Below, in pieces: positions 51,996-60,465 of a stretch of 64,000 bases of DNA. A program made the translations under genes and the position numbers. Every line of letters starts with the position of its first letter. Position 1 is the first letter of the stretch. The stretch comes from Massilia sp. HP4 (GTDB taxonomy: Bacteria; Pseudomonadota; Gammaproteobacteria; Burkholderiales; Burkholderiaceae_D): the NCBI RefSeq assembly GCF_005222695.1, contig NZ_STGG01000058.1, positions 1-64,000 of the forward strand. Direction: 5' to 3'. Under the pieces are notes generated by a model. The model searched no databases, was not told the DNA's origin, and saw nothing but the letters and a program-made list of their open reading frames with translations.

Positions 51996-52262
51996 TCAGC
52001 CAGCCAGGCCTTTTTGCAGCAACTGCGCCACCAGCTCGTTCAGGTCGACGCCCCGCTCCTTGCTCTGCGCCTGCAACTGCTTGACCAAGTCGCCGTTGAG
52101 CTTGACGGCGAACGGCACCAGGCCCAGTGCGCGCTCGCGCTCGCGTTGTTCGCGGCGGTCTGGCACTGCGGCATCTCCCGCCTTGCCGATGACGGCGCCC
52201 TTGGGACCCATCTTGTTCATCAGCTTCTTGGCATCGTATTTTGCCAGGTTGGTCTTGTCCAT
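51996..52262 (-). CDS. Small hypothetical protein (88 residues)
   Basis: A basic-rich small protein starting MDKTNLAKYDAKKLMNKMG. The middle is arginine/glutamate-rich (DRREQRERERALG). The C-terminal half, FAVKLNGDLVKQLQAQSKER and LNELVAQLLQKGL, looks like a ribbon-helix-helix DNA-binding unit. That fold is inferred, and a role as a small regulator is possible. It is on the same strand as the following 75-residue gene. Confidence 0.65.
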   Translation of the reverse strand: MDKTNLAKYDAKKLMNKMGPKGAVIGKAGDAAVPDRREQRERERALGLVPFAVKLNGDLVKQLQAQSKERGVDLNELVAQLLQKGLAG

Positions 52263-52298
52263 GTCTTGCCTTGTTGTTGGATTAGTATGTTGCGAAAA

Positions 52299-52526
52299 TC
52301 AGTCGAAACGCTTGAGCCGCTGTCCGAGGATGCCCCATTGGCACTGGACGCCATCGACTTCGCCGCACAAGGCCCAGCCGGTGCCGATTTTCTCCACCGT
52401 GACGGGGCTTTCGATTTCCTTGGCCAACTTCTCGGCCCAGCCCTTGGCGGCTCCCTGCCCCTTGAACAATTCCTTGCCCTCATAGATGACGGTGGCGTCG
52501 AACACGGGCATGGCAAATACGGTCAT
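52299..52526 (-). CDS. Small hypothetical protein (75 residues)
   Basis: A small soluble protein with KELFKGQGAAKGWAEKLAKE in its first half and PVTVEKIGTGWALCGEVDG and CQWGILGQRLKRFD at the end. A GAGATC sequence precedes ATG 52526. I do not recognise the family. It is preceded by the erpA terminator and followed on the same strand by the 88-residue gene. Confidence 0.6.
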   Translation of the reverse strand: MTVFAMPVFDATVIYEGKELFKGQGAAKGWAEKLAKEIESPVTVEKIGTGWALCGEVDGVQCQWGILGQRLKRFD

Positions 52527-52544
52527 GGCGATCTCTTTGTTGGA

Positions 52545-52576
52545 AATAAATACAAACGGCCCGCAGGAGCGGGCCG
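52545..52576 (-). terminator. Intrinsic terminator after erpA
   Basis: On the reverse strand CGGCCCGC, a four-base loop and GCGGGCCG are followed by TTTGTATTTATTT. It lies between erpA and the 75-residue gene. Confidence 0.75.
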
Positions 52577-52616
52577 CTGACGATCCAGGCCGTGGGCCTG
52601 GACAAGCTGGCAACGA

Positions 52617-52985
52617 TTACGCCGAGAACGACGAACCGCAGCCGCAGGTCGAGGTGGCGTTCGGGTTCTTGATCACGAACTGGGCGCCTTCGAGGTCGTC
52701 CTTGTAGTCGATCTCGGCGCCGACCAGGTATTGGTAGCTCATCGAGTCGATCAACAGCTGGACGCCGTTCTTTTCCATCGTCGTATCGTCTTCATTGACG
52801 ATCTCGTCGAAGGTGAAACCATATTGGAAGCCCGAGCAACCGCCGCCCTGCACGAACACGCGCAGCTTGAGGTCGGGGTTGCCTTCTTCGTCGATCAGCT
52901 GAGCAACTTTCTGGGCAGCGCTATCGGTGAAGTTGATTGGTACGGGAATCGTGTCGAAATCTACTACTTCGGCGACTGCGGTCAT
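52617..52985 (-). CDS. erpA: Iron-sulfur cluster insertion protein ErpA
   Basis: This 122-residue A-type carrier delivers Fe-S clusters to target proteins. The three conserved cysteines are in GGGCSGFQYGF and the C-terminal TCGCGSSF. AGGAG precedes ATG 52985. Other motifs are FTDSAAQKVAQLIDEEGNP and VQLLIDSMSYQYLVGAEID. LipA, encoded about 42 kb away in this window, and isoprenoid enzymes are typical clients of ErpA in other bacteria. Confidence 0.95.
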   Translation of the reverse strand: MTAVAEVVDFDTIPVPINFTDSAAQKVAQLIDEEGNPDLKLRVFVQGGGCSGFQYGFTFDEIVNEDDTTMEKNGVQLLIDSMSYQYLVGAEIDYKDDLEGAQFVIKNPNATSTCGCGSSFSA

Positions 52986-53038
52986 GGGAAAGCTCCTGAA
53001 TAAATCAAACACCGACCATTATAGACGGTTGGCGCAAC

Positions 53039-53440
53039 TCATGCTGCCGACCCTTCCACAGCGTCGGCTAGATGAAACACCGGCTCGCTGGCGGGCTGAT
53101 GGGTGAGTTTGCCGGTGACTAAGGCTCCGCCATGCATCTCGAGCAGACGGTAGTGTACATCCCCATTAATGCGGCCTTTTGGCTGTAATTCAAGGAGTTC
53201 CGACGAATAAACGGCGCCGGCGATGTAACCATTGACCACCAGGCTGGCGCAGCGCACCTCGCCTTCGATGCGCGCATGCTCCGAGACGATCAGCATGCTG
53301 TCGGCGCCATCCACGGCCACCACATTGCCGTGGACTTCGCCATCGATGCGCAGCCCGCCGGTGAAGCACAGGTCGCCCTCGATGCGGGCCGAGATCCCGA
53401 CCAGGCTGTCTATCTCGCTTTTCACTTGTCGACCGAACAT
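53039..53440 (-). CDS. Bactofilin-family polymer-forming protein
   Basis: This 133-residue protein forms cytoskeletal beta-helix polymers. The repeated hydrophobic-glycine pattern shows in VGISARIEGDLCFTGGLRID, then GEVHGNVVAVDG, HARIEGEVRCASLVVNGYIA and KGRINGDVHYRLLEMHGGAL. Tails are short and unstructured. Bactofilins are often encoded next to M23 peptidases; here one lies about 3 kb away and not adjacent. Its role in cell shape is inference. Confidence 0.88.
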   Translation of the reverse strand: MFGRQVKSEIDSLVGISARIEGDLCFTGGLRIDGEVHGNVVAVDGADSMLIVSEHARIEGEVRCASLVVNGYIAGAVYSSELLELQPKGRINGDVHYRLLEMHGGALVTGKLTHQPASEPVFHLADAVEGSAA

Positions 53441-53516
53441 GGCGCACCTCTGAGGAAGATTGACTGTTCATATGAACGTGTCCAACAGTCAATTTACCCG
53501 GCTCAAAGGTGCTCGC

Positions 53517-53544
53517 TTTGATCTGCGTCGGGTCGCAGATCAAG
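53517..53544. repeat. Perfect 10-bp inverted repeat between argC and the bactofilin gene
   Basis: TTGATCTGCG (53518-53527) and CGCAGATCAA (53534-53543) are exact reverse complements with a six-base spacer. It lies nine bases past the argC stop and has no T-run, so it may be an operator or a Rho-independent-like hairpin without a tract. Function unknown. Confidence 0.45.
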
Positions 53545-53552
53545 CGCAATGC

Positions 53553-54590
53553 TTATGGCAACAGCGCGATCTGTTGCAGGCCCTTGTTCTCGTCCAGGCC
53601 GAACATCAGGTTCATGCACTGCACGGCCTGGCCCGATGCGCCTTTGACCAGATTGTCCTGCACCACCAGGATCACGACCATATCGGTCCCTTCCGGACGG
53701 TGCAGCGCCAGGCGCAGCATGTTCGAGCCGCGGGTCGAGCGCGTCTCTGGGTGTGCGCCGAACGGCATGACGTCGACGAATTCGCTGTCCTTGTATTGCT
53801 CTTCAAACAATGCTTGCAGGGCGGCGTTGTCGATCTCCTTCGTCAGGCGCGCGTACAGGGTCGCGTGCATGCCACGGATCATCGGCACCAGGTGCGGGGT
53901 GAAGACCAGGCCGACCTTCTGGTCGGTGTAGCGCGCCAGCTGGGCCGAGGTTTCCGGGGTATGGCGGTGGCCATGCACGCCATAGGCCTTGAAGTTGTCG
54001 CTCGATTCCGAGAACAGGGTACCGATCTCGGCCTTGCGGCCGGCGCCGGACACGCCCGACTTGCAGTCGGCGATCAGGCTGCCGGCATCGACCAGGCCGG
54101 CTTTCAGCAGCGGATAGAAACCCAGCTGCATCGTGGTCGGGTAGCAGCCCGGGTTGGCGATCAGGCGCGCACCGCGGATAGCGTCGCGATTCAGTTCTGG
54201 CAGGCCATACACGGCCTCTTCGAGCAAATCGGGGGCGGTGTGCTCGATCTTGTACCATTTTTCGAAGACTGCGCGATCCTTGATGCGGAAATCGGCCGCC
54301 AGGTCGATCACCTTGACGCCGGCTGCCAGCAGCTCGGGCGCCTGGGCCATCGCCACGCCGTGAGGGGTGGCGAAGAACACCACGTCGCACTGCTTCAGGT
54401 CGGCTTTATCCGGGCTCGAGAAGGCGAGTTCGACGCGGCCGCGCAGCGAAGGGAACATATCGGCCACCGGCAGGCCGTCTTCCTTGCGCGAGGTGATCGC
54501 GGTCAGTTGCACATCCGGATGAACGGCCAACAGCCGCAGCAATTCCACGCCCGTGTATCCGGTTCCGCCGACGATGCCAACTTTAATCAT
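53553..54590 (-). CDS. argC: N-acetyl-gamma-glutamyl-phosphate reductase
   Basis: This 345-residue NADPH enzyme performs the third step of arginine synthesis. The Rossmann motif is VGIVGGTGYTGVELLRLL. The active-site cysteine lies in IANPGCYPTTMQLGFYPLLK. PHLVPMIRGMHATLYARL is a further family block. It is the type 1, long form. It is separated from rpsI by a terminator, so it is its own unit. Confidence 0.95.
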   Translation of the reverse strand: MIKVGIVGGTGYTGVELLRLLAVHPDVQLTAITSRKEDGLPVADMFPSLRGRVELAFSSPDKADLKQCDVVFFATPHGVAMAQAPELLAAGVKVIDLAADFRIKDRAVFEKWYKIEHTAPDLLEEAVYGLPELNRDAIRGARLIANPGCYPTTMQLGFYPLLKAGLVDAGSLIADCKSGVSGAGRKAEIGTLFSESSDNFKAYGVHGHRHTPETSAQLARYTDQKVGLVFTPHLVPMIRGMHATLYARLTKEIDNAALQALFEEQYKDSEFVDVMPFGAHPETRSTRGSNMLRLALHRPEGTDMVVILVVQDNLVKGASGQAVQCMNLMFGLDENKGLQQIALLP

Positions 54591-54686
54591 GTCTGTTCCT
54601 TCATTAGTGGTAAAAAAGGCCCCTGGACGGGACGAGGCTGCATTTTAACAGTCTCGTGACCCAAGGGTTTTACCTATCCCAGAAGC

Positions 54687-54720
54687 AAAAAAGCCGCCCA
54701 CCTTGGAGTGGACGGCTTTT
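54687..54720 (-). terminator. Intrinsic terminator after rpsI
   Basis: On the reverse strand AAAAGCCG pairs with CGGCTTTT through a CCAC/GTGG extension, and a run of T follows. It ends the rplM-rpsI transcript. Confidence 0.85.
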
Positions 54721-54754
54721 CTGAACCAGTGCCCGAAGGCACTGAAGAAGACGA

Positions 54755-55147
54755 TTAACGCTTCGAGAATTGCTTAGCGCGACGTGCTTTGCGCAGACCA
54801 ACTTTCTTACGCTCGACTTCACGGGCGTCACGGGTGACGAAACCGGCACGTGCCAGGTCGCCCTTGAGGCCTGCGTCGTAGTCGATCAGTGCGCGGGTGA
54901 TGCCGTGACGGACGGCGCCAGCCTGGCCCGATTCGCCACCGCCGTGCACGTTGACCTTGATGTCGAAACGTTCGACGTTGCCGGTCAGTTCCAGCGGCTG
55001 ACGGATCACCATCAGGCCGGTTTCACGCGAGAAGTATTCCGATGCAGGCTTACCGTTCACGATGATCAGGCCGGTGCCAGCTTTGATGAACACGCGAGCG
55101 ACTGCACTCTTGCGACGGCCGGTGCCGTAGTTGTAGTTACCGATCAT
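54755..55147 (-). CDS. rpsI: 30S ribosomal protein S9
   Basis: This 130-residue ribosomal protein begins MIGNYNYGTGRRKSAVARVF. It ends RKARRAKQFSKR, the conserved tail that reaches the ribosomal P site. Gly-rich NVHGGGESGQAGAVRHGI is typical. It follows rplM by nine bases, the usual rplM-rpsI operon. Confidence 0.97.
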   Translation of the reverse strand: MIGNYNYGTGRRKSAVARVFIKAGTGLIIVNGKPASEYFSRETGLMVIRQPLELTGNVERFDIKVNVHGGGESGQAGAVRHGITRALIDYDAGLKGDLARAGFVTRDAREVERKKVGLRKARRAKQFSKR

Positions 55148-55156
55148 GTCAGTTCC

Positions 55157-55585
55157 TTAGAGGGTCAGTGCTTGTGGTTGCTGAGCAGCGTGCGGGTGCG
55201 AACCTTCCGCGTACACTTTCAGCTTCTTGATCATGGCGTAGCCGAGTGGGCCTTTAGGCAGCATGCCCTTGACAGCTTTCTCGAGTGCGCGACCTGGGAA
55301 ACGCTGTTGCATTTTCAGGAAGTTGGTTTCGTAGATACCGCCTGGGTAGCCCGAGTGACGGTAGTACGTTTTTGCGGTGGCCTTGGTGCCGGTCACGCGC
55401 AGTTTGCCGGCGTTGATCACGACGATGAAATCGCCGGTGTCAACGTGCGGGGTGAACTCTGGCTTGTGCTTGCCGCGCAGTCGGAGTGCCACTTCGCTGG
55501 CAACACGTCCGAGGACCAGGTCCGTCGCGTCGATGACAAACCAGTCGCGCTGGACTTCGTGGCCCTTAGCGGAAAAAGTTTTCAT
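55157..55585 (-). CDS. rplM: 50S ribosomal protein L13
   Basis: This 142-residue ribosomal protein begins MKTFSAKGHEVQRDWFVIDA. TDLVLGRVASEVALRLRGKH, YYRHSGYPGGIYETN and VKGMLPKGPLGYAMIKKLKV are diagnostic. The 270 bases upstream hold the operon promoter region; an A/T-rich leader is visible but no defined autoregulatory structure was identified. L13 is first in the rplM-rpsI operon. Confidence 0.97.
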   Translation of the reverse strand: MKTFSAKGHEVQRDWFVIDATDLVLGRVASEVALRLRGKHKPEFTPHVDTGDFIVVINAGKLRVTGTKATAKTYYRHSGYPGGIYETNFLKMQQRFPGRALEKAVKGMLPKGPLGYAMIKKLKVYAEGSHPHAAQQPQALTL

Positions 55586-55856
55586 GTTTAATCCAAAAGA
55601 AAAAATTGCTCAAATGGTGGTTCCGCACAAAGCTTCAGCGGACTCGTCCTTATTGTCTTTCCTGAGCAAACGGAAAGCCGGCAATCATACTGCACGATCG
55701 CCGCCGGCGTCAACCCGGATCGCGATCGATCTCGCCATCGACCTAATCTTGCGCTAAAGCATCCACCCACGCTGCATGCCTTGATGCATTGTTGAAACAA
55801 TCGGTTGACCGGGGAAAGAGCGCGAACTTATCATCGTTGCAACCTGAGGAGATGTT

Positions 55857-57308
55857 GTGAAGAGATCCAAGATTCTGCCCGCCATCCTGTCCCTGCCGTT
55901 GCTGGCCGCGGGCCTGGCCAGCGCCCAGCCCGCCGCCAATGCGCCGGCCCCAGCCAAGACCGAACGCAGCTGCCACCTGCCCGGCGTGGTCGAAGCGCTG
56001 CGCTGTATCACGGTCGACGTGCCGCTCGACTACGCCAAGCCGCAGGGAGCGCCCCTCAAACTGCACGTGACCGTCGCCCCGGCCTATCGCCAGGGCACGC
56101 GCAGCGATCCGCTGTTCGTGCTGGCGGGCGGCCCCGGCCAGGCCGGCAGCGATGTGCTGCTCCTGCTGAAAGCCGCGTTCGAGCGCGTGCGCGCCACGCG
56201 CGACATCGTCTTCATCGACCAGCGCGGCACCGGCCTGTCGGGCAAGCTCGATTGCGAGAGCAAACCCGAACACGAGCGCATGACCGACGACCAGCTGATG
56301 GCCGAACTGCGCGCCTGCATCGCCGCCAACAAGCAGCCGCTGGCCGCCTTCACCACGGCGGCCGCCGCGCGCGACCTCGAACAGGTGCGGCGCGCGCTGG
56401 GCTACCAGCAGGTGAACCTGTGGGGCGGCTCGTATGGCACGCGCCTGGGCCAGGCCTATGCGCGCGCCTATCCTGGCAGCGTACGCAGCCTGGTGCTGGA
56501 CGGCGTGGCCGCGCCCGACCAGGTGATCCCGGCCGGCGGCCGCGACGGCCAGGCCGCGCTCGACGGCCTGTTCGCCGCCTGCGCCAGGGACGCCGGCTGC
56601 AACAAGGCCTACCCGAACCTGCGCGCGGAGTTCGACGCACTGGTCGCCAGGGTAGAAGCCGGCGATGTGCGCCTGTCGCTACCGAACCCGCGCACCGCCG
56701 AGCAGACCGAGTTCACCATGAGCTCGCAGCGTTTCCTGGGCACCGTGCACAACATCCTGTATGCGCCGGCCGATGCGCGCCGCCTGCCGTTCCTGATCCA
56801 CAGCGCCAGCCGCGGCCGCTGGCAGCCCTTCGTCGCGCGCCAGAACCTGGCCGGCGACTTCGGCAACGACGCCAGCATGTCGATGCTGCTGCACTTCGCC
56901 GTCGTGTGCGCCGAAGACGTGCCGCGCTTTACGCCCGAGCTGATGAAAGCCGATGCCGCCGTGATCGCCAAGCCGCTGGCCGAGATGATCCCCAAGCTAT
57001 GCCAGGACATCGAGGTGCCGGCGGTGCCCTACGTGGCGCCTTCACGCATCGAGGCGCCGGCCCTGCTGCTGTCGGGTGCGCTCGATCCAGTCACGCCGCC
57101 GCACCGCGCCGAGACCGCCGCCAAATCGATGGCGCGTGCCCAGCACGTGGTGGTGGCCAATGCCGGCCACGGCGTCTCGCAGCTCGGCTGCGCGCCGCGC
57201 CTGCTGCGCGCCTTCCTCGACAAGCCGCAAGACAAGCTCGATGCCGCCTGCATGGCCGAGGTCCCGGCTCCTACTTTCCAGCTCGGCAGCGCCGGGCCGC
57301 AACCCTAA
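55857..57308 (+). CDS. Secreted alpha/beta hydrolase (TAP-like proteinase type)
   Basis: This 483-residue exported protein has a signal peptide (ILPAILSLPLLAAGLASA). The catalytic serine lies in LWGGSYGTRLGQAYARAYPG, an oxyanion-region motif is VLAGGPGQAGSD, and FIDQRGTGLSG is the family's DxRGxGxS motif. A C-terminal TAP-like end carries the acid and histidine (LSGALDPVTPPHRAE, NAGHGVSQLGCAPR). The start is GTG 55857, with GAGGAG upstream. It resembles tripeptidyl aminopeptidase and proline iminopeptidase-like enzymes. It is followed 14 bp later by an ABC exporter pair, possibly one operon. Confidence 0.88.
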   Translation: MKRSKILPAILSLPLLAAGLASAQPAANAPAPAKTERSCHLPGVVEALRCITVDVPLDYAKPQGAPLKLHVTVAPAYRQGTRSDPLFVLAGGPGQAGSDVLLLLKAAFERVRATRDIVFIDQRGTGLSGKLDCESKPEHERMTDDQLMAELRACIAANKQPLAAFTTAAAARDLEQVRRALGYQQVNLWGGSYGTRLGQAYARAYPGSVRSLVLDGVAAPDQVIPAGGRDGQAALDGLFAACARDAGCNKAYPNLRAEFDALVARVEAGDVRLSLPNPRTAEQTEFTMSSQRFLGTVHNILYAPADARRLPFLIHSASRGRWQPFVARQNLAGDFGNDASMSMLLHFAVVCAEDVPRFTPELMKADAAVIAKPLAEMIPKLCQDIEVPAVPYVAPSRIEAPALLLSGALDPVTPPHRAETAAKSMARAQHVVVANAGHGVSQLGCAPRLLRAFLDKPQDKLDAACMAEVPAPTFQLGSAGPQP

Positions 57309-57322
57309 CTGTCGGAAACTCC

Positions 57323-58054
57323 ATGATCGAAGTCCATGATGTACGCAAGCAGTTCGGCGCCGTCCAGGCGCTGGGCGGCGTTTCCTTCACCGCGCGCGAC
57401 GGCCAGATCACCGCGCTGCTGGGCCCCAACGGGGCCGGCAAGACCACCCTGCTGCGCACCCTGGTCGGGCTGCTGAAGCGCGACCACGGCACCATCTCGA
57501 TCGGCGGCGTCGATCCCGAAAAGGACCCGATGTCGGTGCGCCGCAATATCGGCTTCCTGACCGACCAGTTCGGGCTGTACGAGCGCCTCACCACGCGCGA
57601 ATACCTGAACTACTTCGGCGAATTGAACGGCATGGATGGCGCCGGCCTGCGCGCACGCATCGGCGAGGTGTCCGACCTGCTCGGCATGGACGACATCCTC
57701 GAGCGCCAGACCAAGGGCTTTTCGCAGGGCCAGCGCATCAAGGTGGCGCTGGCGCGCACCCTGCTGCACCGTCCACGCCACCTGCTGCTCGACGAACCGA
57801 GCCGCGGCCTGGACGTGATGAGCACGCGCGCCCTGCGCACCGCATTGAACGCCCTGCGCGAGGATGGCTGCTGCGTGATCATGGCTACCCACGTGATGCA
57901 GGAAGTGATCCACCTGTGCGAAGACGTGATCGTCATCGCCAAGGGCCATACCGTGGCCCAGGGATCGCCCCAGGAACTGTGCCAGCGCACCGGCATCGCC
58001 GACCTGGAAGACGCTTTCGTGAGCCTGGTCGGCACCGAGGAAGGTATCGCATGA
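57323..58054 (+). CDS. ABC transporter ATPase, NatA-like
   Basis: This 243-residue ATPase has Walker A LLGPNGAGKTTLLRTLVGLL, a divergent signature FSQGQRIKVALARTLL in place of LSGGQ, Walker B HLLLDEPSRGLD and the H-loop MATHVMQEV. This is the ABC-2 type exporter class, as in NatA. It overlaps the start of the permease gene as ATGA. Substrate unknown; NatAB exports sodium in Bacillus. Confidence 0.9.
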   Translation: MIEVHDVRKQFGAVQALGGVSFTARDGQITALLGPNGAGKTTLLRTLVGLLKRDHGTISIGGVDPEKDPMSVRRNIGFLTDQFGLYERLTTREYLNYFGELNGMDGAGLRARIGEVSDLLGMDDILERQTKGFSQGQRIKVALARTLLHRPRHLLLDEPSRGLDVMSTRALRTALNALREDGCCVIMATHVMQEVIHLCEDVIVIAKGHTVAQGSPQELCQRTGIADLEDAFVSLVGTEEGIA

Positions 58055-59235
58055 AGTCCAAGATCCGTGTCGTATTCTTGAAAGAGCTGCGCGAGACACT
58101 GCGCGAAAAGCGTACCTTCGGCTTCCTGGTGCTGATGGTGCTGTTCTATCCCTTCCTGATCGGCCTCACCCTGCAACAGGTGATCGACAAGAGCACTCGC
58201 ACCGAGCGCGAAGGCATCCACCTGACCGTGATCGGCGCGGCCAAGGCGCCGACCCTGGTCGCCCAGCTGCGCGAGCGCAACGTGACGGTCAACGAGTCCG
58301 GACCGATGACCGAGGAAGCCATCGCCGAACTCCTGCATGGCAAGAAGATCTCGGCGGTGCTGCGCCTGTCGGACGACTTTACCGACAACTACCAGGCGAT
58401 GCGCCCGGCACGGATCGAGATGTGGTTCGATTCGTCGGCCGAAAGCGGCCCGCAGCGGCGCGAGCTGGACGAGATCCTGCAGGCCTATGGCAATAACATC
58501 GCCAGCGCGCGCCTGCTGGCGCACGGCGTGTCGCCGGCCACGCTGGCGCCGATCCAGCTGCAGCGCTACGACACCGGCACCAATGCCTCGCGCTCGGCCA
58601 TGTTCATCGGCGGCCTGATCGGCTTCCTGTTCTTCCCGGCCTTTATCCTCAATATGTCGTCGGCCGTCGACAGCACCGCCGGCGAACGCGAACGGCGCTC
58701 GCTCGAGGTGCTGATGGCGCAGCCGGCGCACAGCTGGGAGCTGGTGGGCGGCAAATGGCTCGCCTCCAGCATCCTGGCCGTGGTCGGCGTCACCGTGGTG
58801 CTGATGCTGGGCCATGCGGTACTCAAGTGGCTGCCGCTGGAAGAAATCGGCATGTCGTGGAACCTGGGCTGGGGCGGCCTGCTGCTGGTGTGCCTGGCCA
58901 GCGTGCCGCTGTCGCTGCTGTCGGCGGCCCTGTACGTGGCGCTGGCGATGAACGCCAAGACCTTCAAGGAAGCGCAGACCACGATCAGCCTGGTCATGAT
59001 CGCGCCCCTGATTCCGGGCTTCGTGGTCTCGTTCATGGAACTCAAGACCGCGCAGTGGATGTACCTGGTGCCGATGCTGTCGAACCAGACCCTGGTCAAG
59101 GAACTGGCCAAGAGCGGCGACATCGGCGCTGCGCCCTTCGTGCTGACCTTCCTGTGTTCCCTCGTTCCGGCGCTGCTGGTCGTGGCCTTCGCGAGCTGGC
59201 GCATGAAGAGCGAGAAGTACGTGCTGGGCGTATAA
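58051..59235 (+). CDS. ABC-2 type transporter permease, NatB-like
   Basis: This 394-residue permease has an N-terminal helix (FLVLMVLFYPFLIGLTLQQV). A large extracytoplasmic domain follows (residues about 45-190). Five or six C-terminal helices include MFIGGLIGFLFFPAFIL, ILAVVGVTVVLMLGHAV, LLLVCLASVPLSLLSAALYV and TTISLVMIAPLIPGFVVSF. ERERRSLEVLMAQPA is the typical coupling helix. The start overlaps the ATPase stop. Together with the ATPase it forms a NatAB-like exporter. Confidence 0.88.
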   Translation: MKSKIRVVFLKELRETLREKRTFGFLVLMVLFYPFLIGLTLQQVIDKSTRTEREGIHLTVIGAAKAPTLVAQLRERNVTVNESGPMTEEAIAELLHGKKISAVLRLSDDFTDNYQAMRPARIEMWFDSSAESGPQRRELDEILQAYGNNIASARLLAHGVSPATLAPIQLQRYDTGTNASRSAMFIGGLIGFLFFPAFILNMSSAVDSTAGERERRSLEVLMAQPAHSWELVGGKWLASSILAVVGVTVVLMLGHAVLKWLPLEEIGMSWNLGWGGLLLVCLASVPLSLLSAALYVALAMNAKTFKEAQTTISLVMIAPLIPGFVVSFMELKTAQWMYLVPMLSNQTLVKELAKSGDIGAAPFVLTFLCSLVPALLVVAFASWRMKSEKYVLGV

Positions 59236-59326
59236 GGTCATCGCATGGCTGCCGCCTTGCACGCGAAGGCGGCGGCTGCCGTACAATCGAAGACCTTATC
59301 GACGCATCAGCAACACGGAGAATCGC

Positions 59327-59749
59327 ATGGAAGTGAAAGTGAGCTGGAACGGCCCGTCGGGCATGAGTTTCCGGGCCGAGACCGGCAGCGGTCACATGGT
59401 GGCCATGGATGGCGCGCCGGACGGCGGCGGCCATAACCTGGCGCCGCGCCCGATGGAGATGCTGCTGGTCGGCACCGGCGGCTGCACTGCCTACGACGTG
59501 GTCCTGATCCTCCAGCGCAGCCGCGAGGACGTGCGCGGCTGCGAGGTGACCCTGAAATCCGAACGCGCGGACACCGATCCCAAGGTGTTCACGAAGATTA
59601 ACTTCCACTTCACCGTCAGCGGCCGCAACCTGAAGCCGACGGTGGTGGAGCGCGCGGTCAGGCTGTCGCACGACAAGTACTGCTCGGCGTCGATCATGCT
59701 GGCCAAGACGGCCGAGATCACGCACTCGTTCGAGATCGTCGAAGTATAA
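59327..59749 (+). CDS. OsmC-family protein
   Basis: This 140-residue protein is an OsmC/Ohr-type hydroperoxide-reducing domain protein. The redox cysteines lie in LVGTGGCTAYDVVLIL and SHDKYCSASIMLAKT. The N-terminal part is VKVSWNGPSGMSFRAETGSG. The pattern of the second cysteine (YCS) is that of the OsmC/YhfA subgroup rather than Ohr. It probably protects against organic peroxides, although YhfA-type members have other, unclear roles. It is convergent with coq7. Confidence 0.88.
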   Translation: MEVKVSWNGPSGMSFRAETGSGHMVAMDGAPDGGGHNLAPRPMEMLLVGTGGCTAYDVVLILQRSREDVRGCEVTLKSERADTDPKVFTKINFHFTVSGRNLKPTVVERAVRLSHDKYCSASIMLAKTAEITHSFEIVEV

Positions 59750-59786
59750 ATCCCGGATTGGCGGCGCCCGCCGCCAACGTAGTGCA

Positions 59787-60431
59787 TCAGATGCGATAAG
59801 CGGTGGTGGTCATCACCTTGGCCATCGCCCGCATCGCCACCTTGACCGGCAAGGGCAGCGACGCCGCGCCCGCGGCCTGCGCCGCATTGGCGTGGGCGAC
59901 CTCGTCGACGCGCATCTGCTCGACGATGGCGCGCGACTTGGCGTCTTGCTGCGGCAGCAGCTCGAGGTGGCTGTTCAGGTGGGCCTCGACCTGGCGCTCG
60001 GTCTCGACCACGAAGCCCAGGCTGACCGGATCGCCGATCCGGGCCGCCACGCTGCCCATCACATAGGCGCCGGCATACCACAGGGGATTCAATACGCTCG
60101 GCTGCGAACCGAGTTCGCCCAGGCGCTGGGCGCACCAGGCCAGGTGGTCTTCTTCTTCGCGCGCGGCATGCTCGAACTGGGTGCGCACTTCTTGCGTATG
60201 GGCGAAATTGGCCTGCGAATCGTAGAGCGCCTGCGCGCATACCTCGCCCACGTGGTTCACCCGCATCAGGCCTGCGCTGTGGCGGCGCTCGGCGTCGCTC
60301 AATTCGCTGTCGATGGCGTGCGCGCCCGGGTTCGGTCGCGACATCGCCGCCACGCCGCCGACGACGCGCAAGGCCTTGTCGACGCCGACGATCAGGTGGT
60401 CCAGGGGGCTGATGAAACGGTTCGCAATCAT
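59787..60431 (-). CDS. coq7: Demethoxyubiquinone hydroxylase, Coq7
   Basis: This 214-residue membrane-associated diiron enzyme hydroxylates the ubiquinone precursor. The metal ligands appear as NHVGEVCAQALYDSQ, EHAAREEEDHLAWCA, VVETERQVEAHL and VDEVAHANAA. It replaces UbiF in many betaproteobacteria. ATG 60431 begins MIANRFISPLDHLIVGVDKA; an upstream ATG at 60482 would overlap the next gene and was not chosen. Confidence 0.92.
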   Translation of the reverse strand: MIANRFISPLDHLIVGVDKALRVVGGVAAMSRPNPGAHAIDSELSDAERRHSAGLMRVNHVGEVCAQALYDSQANFAHTQEVRTQFEHAAREEEDHLAWCAQRLGELGSQPSVLNPLWYAGAYVMGSVAARIGDPVSLGFVVETERQVEAHLNSHLELLPQQDAKSRAIVEQMRVDEVAHANAAQAAGAASLPLPVKVAMRAMAKVMTTTAYRI

Positions 60432-60465
60432 GGTGTGCTCGATCTGGTGGTCGCTGAAGCGTTCA

